From NCBI GenBank assembly GCA_937890045.1, contig CALBXV010000074.1:1-7393 (forward strand): a DNA stretch of 7,393 nt, in the 5' to 3' direction. This DNA comes from an uncultured archaeon. GTDB taxonomy: Archaea > Thermoproteota > Nitrososphaeria > Nitrososphaerales > CALBXV01. Position 1 is the stretch's first letter; each line of letters begins with the position of its first letter. The translations under genes and the position numbers were made by a program. The notes beneath the pieces were generated by a model. That model searched no databases. It was not told the origin of the DNA and saw only the letters and a program-made list of their open reading frames with translations. Shown one piece after another: positions 5,645-7,393 of the stretch.

Positions 5645-6643
5645 TTAAGCACGTTTTGTTTCTATAGTTGAATAATTGCCCTCATCAAGCTTACTTATCT
5701 TACGCTTTTCTGCGGCATATCTGTCAAGAGGAATGTCCCACTTCTTAGCAAGTTCTACATCTCTTTTAGAGAGTTTAACTTTCTTTCCGATAGGAGAGGA
5801 TTTTCGTGATGATCCTGCTACCACTTGAGATGGTTTATCCGTGTTATCCATCACACGATCTGAATCAAACTTATTTGGCAACTCATGTTGCAAACGTTTA
5901 TCTACTTCATTATAAAACTCTTTTGTATTCGGATCAAAGCCTTCCGACTTTAATTTTTGATCTATTGCCAAAGCAACGGCAGTTGTAATCTCATCATTTC
6001 CAAACCAGTCATTATTAGAAGCCCACTCAGTAGCTAGTTCATCGGGGGGTGGAGGAGCGGTATATTGTGGTTGTTGTCCTACTTCCTGATAACCAGCTGC
6101 TTCCTGATATTCTTGGGTTGCAAGATACTCAGCTTGTCGTTGTTCATTTTCTAATTGTATTTTACGAGCCTTAATAACCTTGAGATCTGTTTTTGCATCG
6201 TTGATTTTATTTTGAGCTTCGAGAACTTTTTCCTGTTCGCCCTCTTCAAAAGCAGTAAGATAATCTTTTTCGGCTGATTTTGCAGAAGCTTCTAATTCAG
6301 CTTCACGAGATGTTAAAGAAGCAGCTTCGTGAGATTTTGTATTTTGATGTGATCTAACAAGTTCAGAACGGAGATTATCAAGTTCACCTGAAAGATTCTG
6401 GATAGCTGTATCACGTTCATTACGCTGCTGTACGAGCTGACGAATACGTTTCTCAGCTCCTTTTGTTTTAACACCTTCCAGCTCTTTTAATTTTTCTTCT
6501 TTAGCTTCCTCTTCAATAACAGCTTCTACTTTTTCTACTTCTGGTTCTTCGGGAGTTTCAAAGTCTGCTGTTTCGGCTTTGTCTTCTTCCGGTTTACTGG
6601 TATCTACTTCACTCCACTCGCTAGTCTTTTCTACATCGGTCAT
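5645..6643 (-). CDS. Putative scaffolding protein (acidic, coiled coil)
   Basis: This 332-residue protein is highly charged. Residues 1-55 are Glu/Asp-rich and probably disordered. Residues about 60-190 form a long Glu/Lys/Gln/Ala-rich helix of coiled-coil type (RIRQLVQQRNERDTAIQNLS; AELEASAKSAEKDY; KVIKARKIQLENEQRQAEYL). A Gln/Pro linker with PPPP (197-200) leads to a conserved EWASNNDWFGNDEITTAVALAIDQ block (206-229) and FDPNTKEFYNEVDKRLQHELPNKF (236-259). The C-terminus is basic, with KVKLSKRDVELAKKWDIPLDRYAAEKRKI near 288-316. Phage scaffolds often combine a coiled coil with a basic C-terminal helix pair that grips the capsid subunit, as in P22. The ATG at 6643 has an AAGGG site. Position before the capsid gene agrees. 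The function is inferred from architecture and location; no protease motif is visible. Confidence 0.8.
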   Translation of the reverse strand: MTDVEKTSEWSEVDTSKPEEDKAETADFETPEEPEVEKVEAVIEEEAKEEKLKELEGVKTKGAEKRIRQLVQQRNERDTAIQNLSGELDNLRSELVRSHQNTKSHEAASLTSREAELEASAKSAEKDYLTAFEEGEQEKVLEAQNKINDAKTDLKVIKARKIQLENEQRQAEYLATQEYQEAAGYQEVGQQPQYTAPPPPDELATEWASNNDWFGNDEITTAVALAIDQKLKSEGFDPNTKEFYNEVDKRLQHELPNKFDSDRVMDNTDKPSQVVAGSSRKSSPIGKKVKLSKRDVELAKKWDIPLDRYAAEKRKISKLDEGNYSTIETKRA

Positions 6644-6680
6644 TGTGATATTTCCCTTTTTTTATTGTTTAACGTAGATT

Positions 6681-6707
6681 GCGAAACCCACGGTTTACGC
6701 TTTTTTT
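6681..6707 (+). terminator. Second plus-strand hairpin with T-tract, between co-chaperonin and scaffold genes
   Basis: GCGAAACC (6681-6688) pairs with GGTTTACGC (6692-6700) around a CAC loop, with one bulged A, and seven T residues follow at 6701-6707. The T-run overlaps the stop codon of the co-chaperonin gene (6708-6706, minus strand). As an intrinsic terminator it would act on plus-strand transcripts only. On the minus strand it is preceded by AAAAAAA and followed by mixed sequence, so there it would be an internal mRNA hairpin about 40 bases before the scaffold start. Confidence 0.45.
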
Positions 6708-7119
6708 ACGAAAGATGAAACATAGTATCAAGATACTCTGGCTGTTCAACTCTCATAATAACCTGATCATCAAAGATAAGAATAAGCATCGTATCCTTAT
6801 ATACAAACTTATGTCCTACATGACGACCATATGCAATATAATCTCCTACCTGACACCACGGGCCGTTGGGAAATTTTTTATTGTCCAGATATGCACTATC
6901 TCCTACTGCCAGAACACGCCCTACAGTCGTAAGATATTTTACGTCGTCTACACATCTGTCCGGTAAAAGTAATCCACCCTTAGTCTCACTTCTTACGGAA
7001 ACCGGACGAACAAGTACGTGGTATCCGGGTAACTCCGGAAGAGGAGTGGGGTCTTCTACCTTTTCATCAGTAATCCAGTCATCATTTCTGATGGCGTTAC
7101 CAAACTTAGCGTTCTGCAT
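6706..7119 (-). CDS. Phage-encoded GroES-like co-chaperonin
   Basis: This 137-residue protein contains a recognisable Cpn10 fold. After about 30 extra N-terminal residues, GYHVLVRPV (32-40) gives the first strand. SETKGGLLLPD (44-54) is the mobile loop, whose GGLLLP corresponds to the GroEL-binding GGIVL of bacterial GroES. TTVGRVLAVGDSAYLDN (64-80) and QVGDYIAYGRHVGHKFVYKDTMLILIFDDQVIMRVE (90-125) complete the barrel. GroES is normally about 97 residues, so this one is longer at both ends. The protein should cap the host GroEL and help fold virion proteins, as T4 gp31 does for its capsid protein. The ATG lies inside the end of the upstream gene (14-base overlap), preceded by GAAGAAG, with GGAG farther up, so translation is probably coupled. 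No GroEL-type gene is in the window. A start farther in is possible but no better site exists. Confidence 0.85.
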   Translation of the reverse strand: MQNAKFGNAIRNDDWITDEKVEDPTPLPELPGYHVLVRPVSVRSETKGGLLLPDRCVDDVKYLTTVGRVLAVGDSAYLDNKKFPNGPWCQVGDYIAYGRHVGHKFVYKDTMLILIFDDQVIMRVEQPEYLDTMFHLS

Positions 7120-7339
7120 CTTCTTCTAAATCTTCTCCAGAAAGGTATTTTTTTCTTAGATCTTCTAATATAGTTTGTGATTCGGTTAAGCCTTCGTAGA
7201 AGCCTACCAAATAACGATACTCATTATAGTCATCACAAGCACCGGAAACAAGATTGTGTCTAATATTTTCTTTTTTTCTTTCCAGCTCTTCAGAAAGATA
7301 ATAGGAGTCTATTAGATTACTTTGAGGGATAGTCGTCAA
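7106..7339 (-). CDS. Small charged helical phage protein, function unknown (TTG start)
   Basis: This 77-residue protein reads from a TTG at 7339-7337. No ATG or GTG start occurs nearby, and an AAGGAG (7351-7356) lies 11 bases upstream, slightly long but acceptable. It is almost wholly helical and charged: YYLSEELERKKENIRHNLVSG (14-34), then DDYNEYRYLVGFYEGL (36-51) and ESQTILEDLRKKYL (53-66), ending in an acidic tail. Short proteins with SG...DY..Y..LVG...GL are common in phage head loci, near portal or scaffold genes, without known role. It overlaps the co-chaperonin gene by 14 bases, so the two are translated together. No DNA-binding or enzymatic motif is seen; a small assembly factor or protein-protein adaptor is the best guess. 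Confidence 0.65.
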   Translation of the reverse strand: MTTIPQSNLIDSYYLSEELERKKENIRHNLVSGACDDYNEYRYLVGFYEGLTESQTILEDLRKKYLSGEDLEEDAER

Positions 7340-7350
7340 AGTTATTTCTT

Positions 7351-7356
7351 CTCCTT
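7351..7356 (-). promoter_or_regulatory. Ribosome binding site supporting a TTG start
   Basis: The minus strand reads AAGGAG here, 11 bases before the TTG at 7339, and it overlaps a TAA stop (7357-7355). A stop codon merged into the next gene's ribosome site is typical of tightly packed phage operons. Confidence 0.6.
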
Positions 7357-7393
7357 ATTTATCTTTATCGCTAGTATAAACTTTCTGTGTCAT
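7355..7393 (-). CDS. Possible C-terminal end of an upstream gene (partial)
   Basis: In this frame the window edge reads MTQKVYTSDKDK and then TAA (7357-7355), whose bases also form part of the next ribosome site. The leading Met may be internal to a longer protein coming from the right. The second frame has a stop at once and the third ends at a TAG after six codons, so this frame is the most plausible gene end. By gene order the missing neighbour might be a portal protein, but twelve residues cannot show that. It could also be plain intergenic sequence. Confidence 0.35.
   Translation of the reverse strand: MTQKVYTSDKDK

Noticed and set aside
54..7129. Several plus-strand open frames of 60-95 codons (for example 650-868, 2665-2898, 6679-6966, 6866-7129)
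   Set aside because: Each lies opposite a convincing minus-strand gene, has no recognisable protein pattern and fits a chance antisense frame.
1..7393. Defence island, toxin-antitoxin pair or other new non-structural system
   Set aside because: All recognisable genes fit phage head and tail assembly, and no nuclease, kinase, transferase or antitoxin-like motif was found.

Overview
This window looks like part of the virion-structure (head and head-tail joining) operon of a tailed bacteriophage or prophage-like virus. All convincing genes lie on the minus strand, are packed end to end and mostly have Shine-Dalgarno sites of the GGAG type. The DNA is AT-rich. The protein types resemble those repeatedly seen in marine and environmental phages: a Mu-gpT-like capsid protein, a P22 gp4-like protein, TGQxATxSLGS repeats, and a tail-fibre start of the form MxxYTTRLRLxKQxTG. 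A podovirus-like or short-tailed marine phage infecting a Gram-negative bacterium is my best guess. The guess rests on remembered family resemblance, not on a database search.

Reading in the direction of transcription (high to low coordinates): the very end of an unseen upstream gene (7355-7393, tentative); a small charged helical protein with a TTG start (7106-7339); a GroES-like co-chaperonin (6706-7119); an acidic coiled-coil scaffold-like protein (5645-6643); a conserved protein of unknown role (5066-5605); a probable head decoration or structural protein (4369-4953); and the major capsid protein (3421-4350). A minus-strand intrinsic terminator at 3319-3376 follows the capsid gene. Then come a small structural-type protein (2969-3283), a P22 gp4-like connector protein (2292-2963), two small conserved proteins (1992-2282 and 1542-1964), a repeat protein with a Tyr/Gly-rich head and a GTG start (813-1526), a second adaptor-like protein (142-807), and the first 35 codons of a probable tail-fibre gene running off the left edge (1-106).

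As a working model, the co-chaperonin helps the host GroEL fold capsid or other structural proteins. The scaffold directs assembly of the gpT-like capsid subunits, and the decoration protein stabilises the shell. The two adaptor-like proteins build the connector under the portal, and the repeat protein and fibre form peripheral tail or host-contact structures. No large terminase, portal, polymerase, integrase, lysis or defence gene is present. There is no gene-free stretch over 300 bases; the longest gaps are 3284-3420 and 4954-5065. I found no tRNA, CRISPR array, insertion sequence or attachment site. The non-coding features that stand out are two hairpins followed by T-tracts on the plus strand, opposite to every gene.
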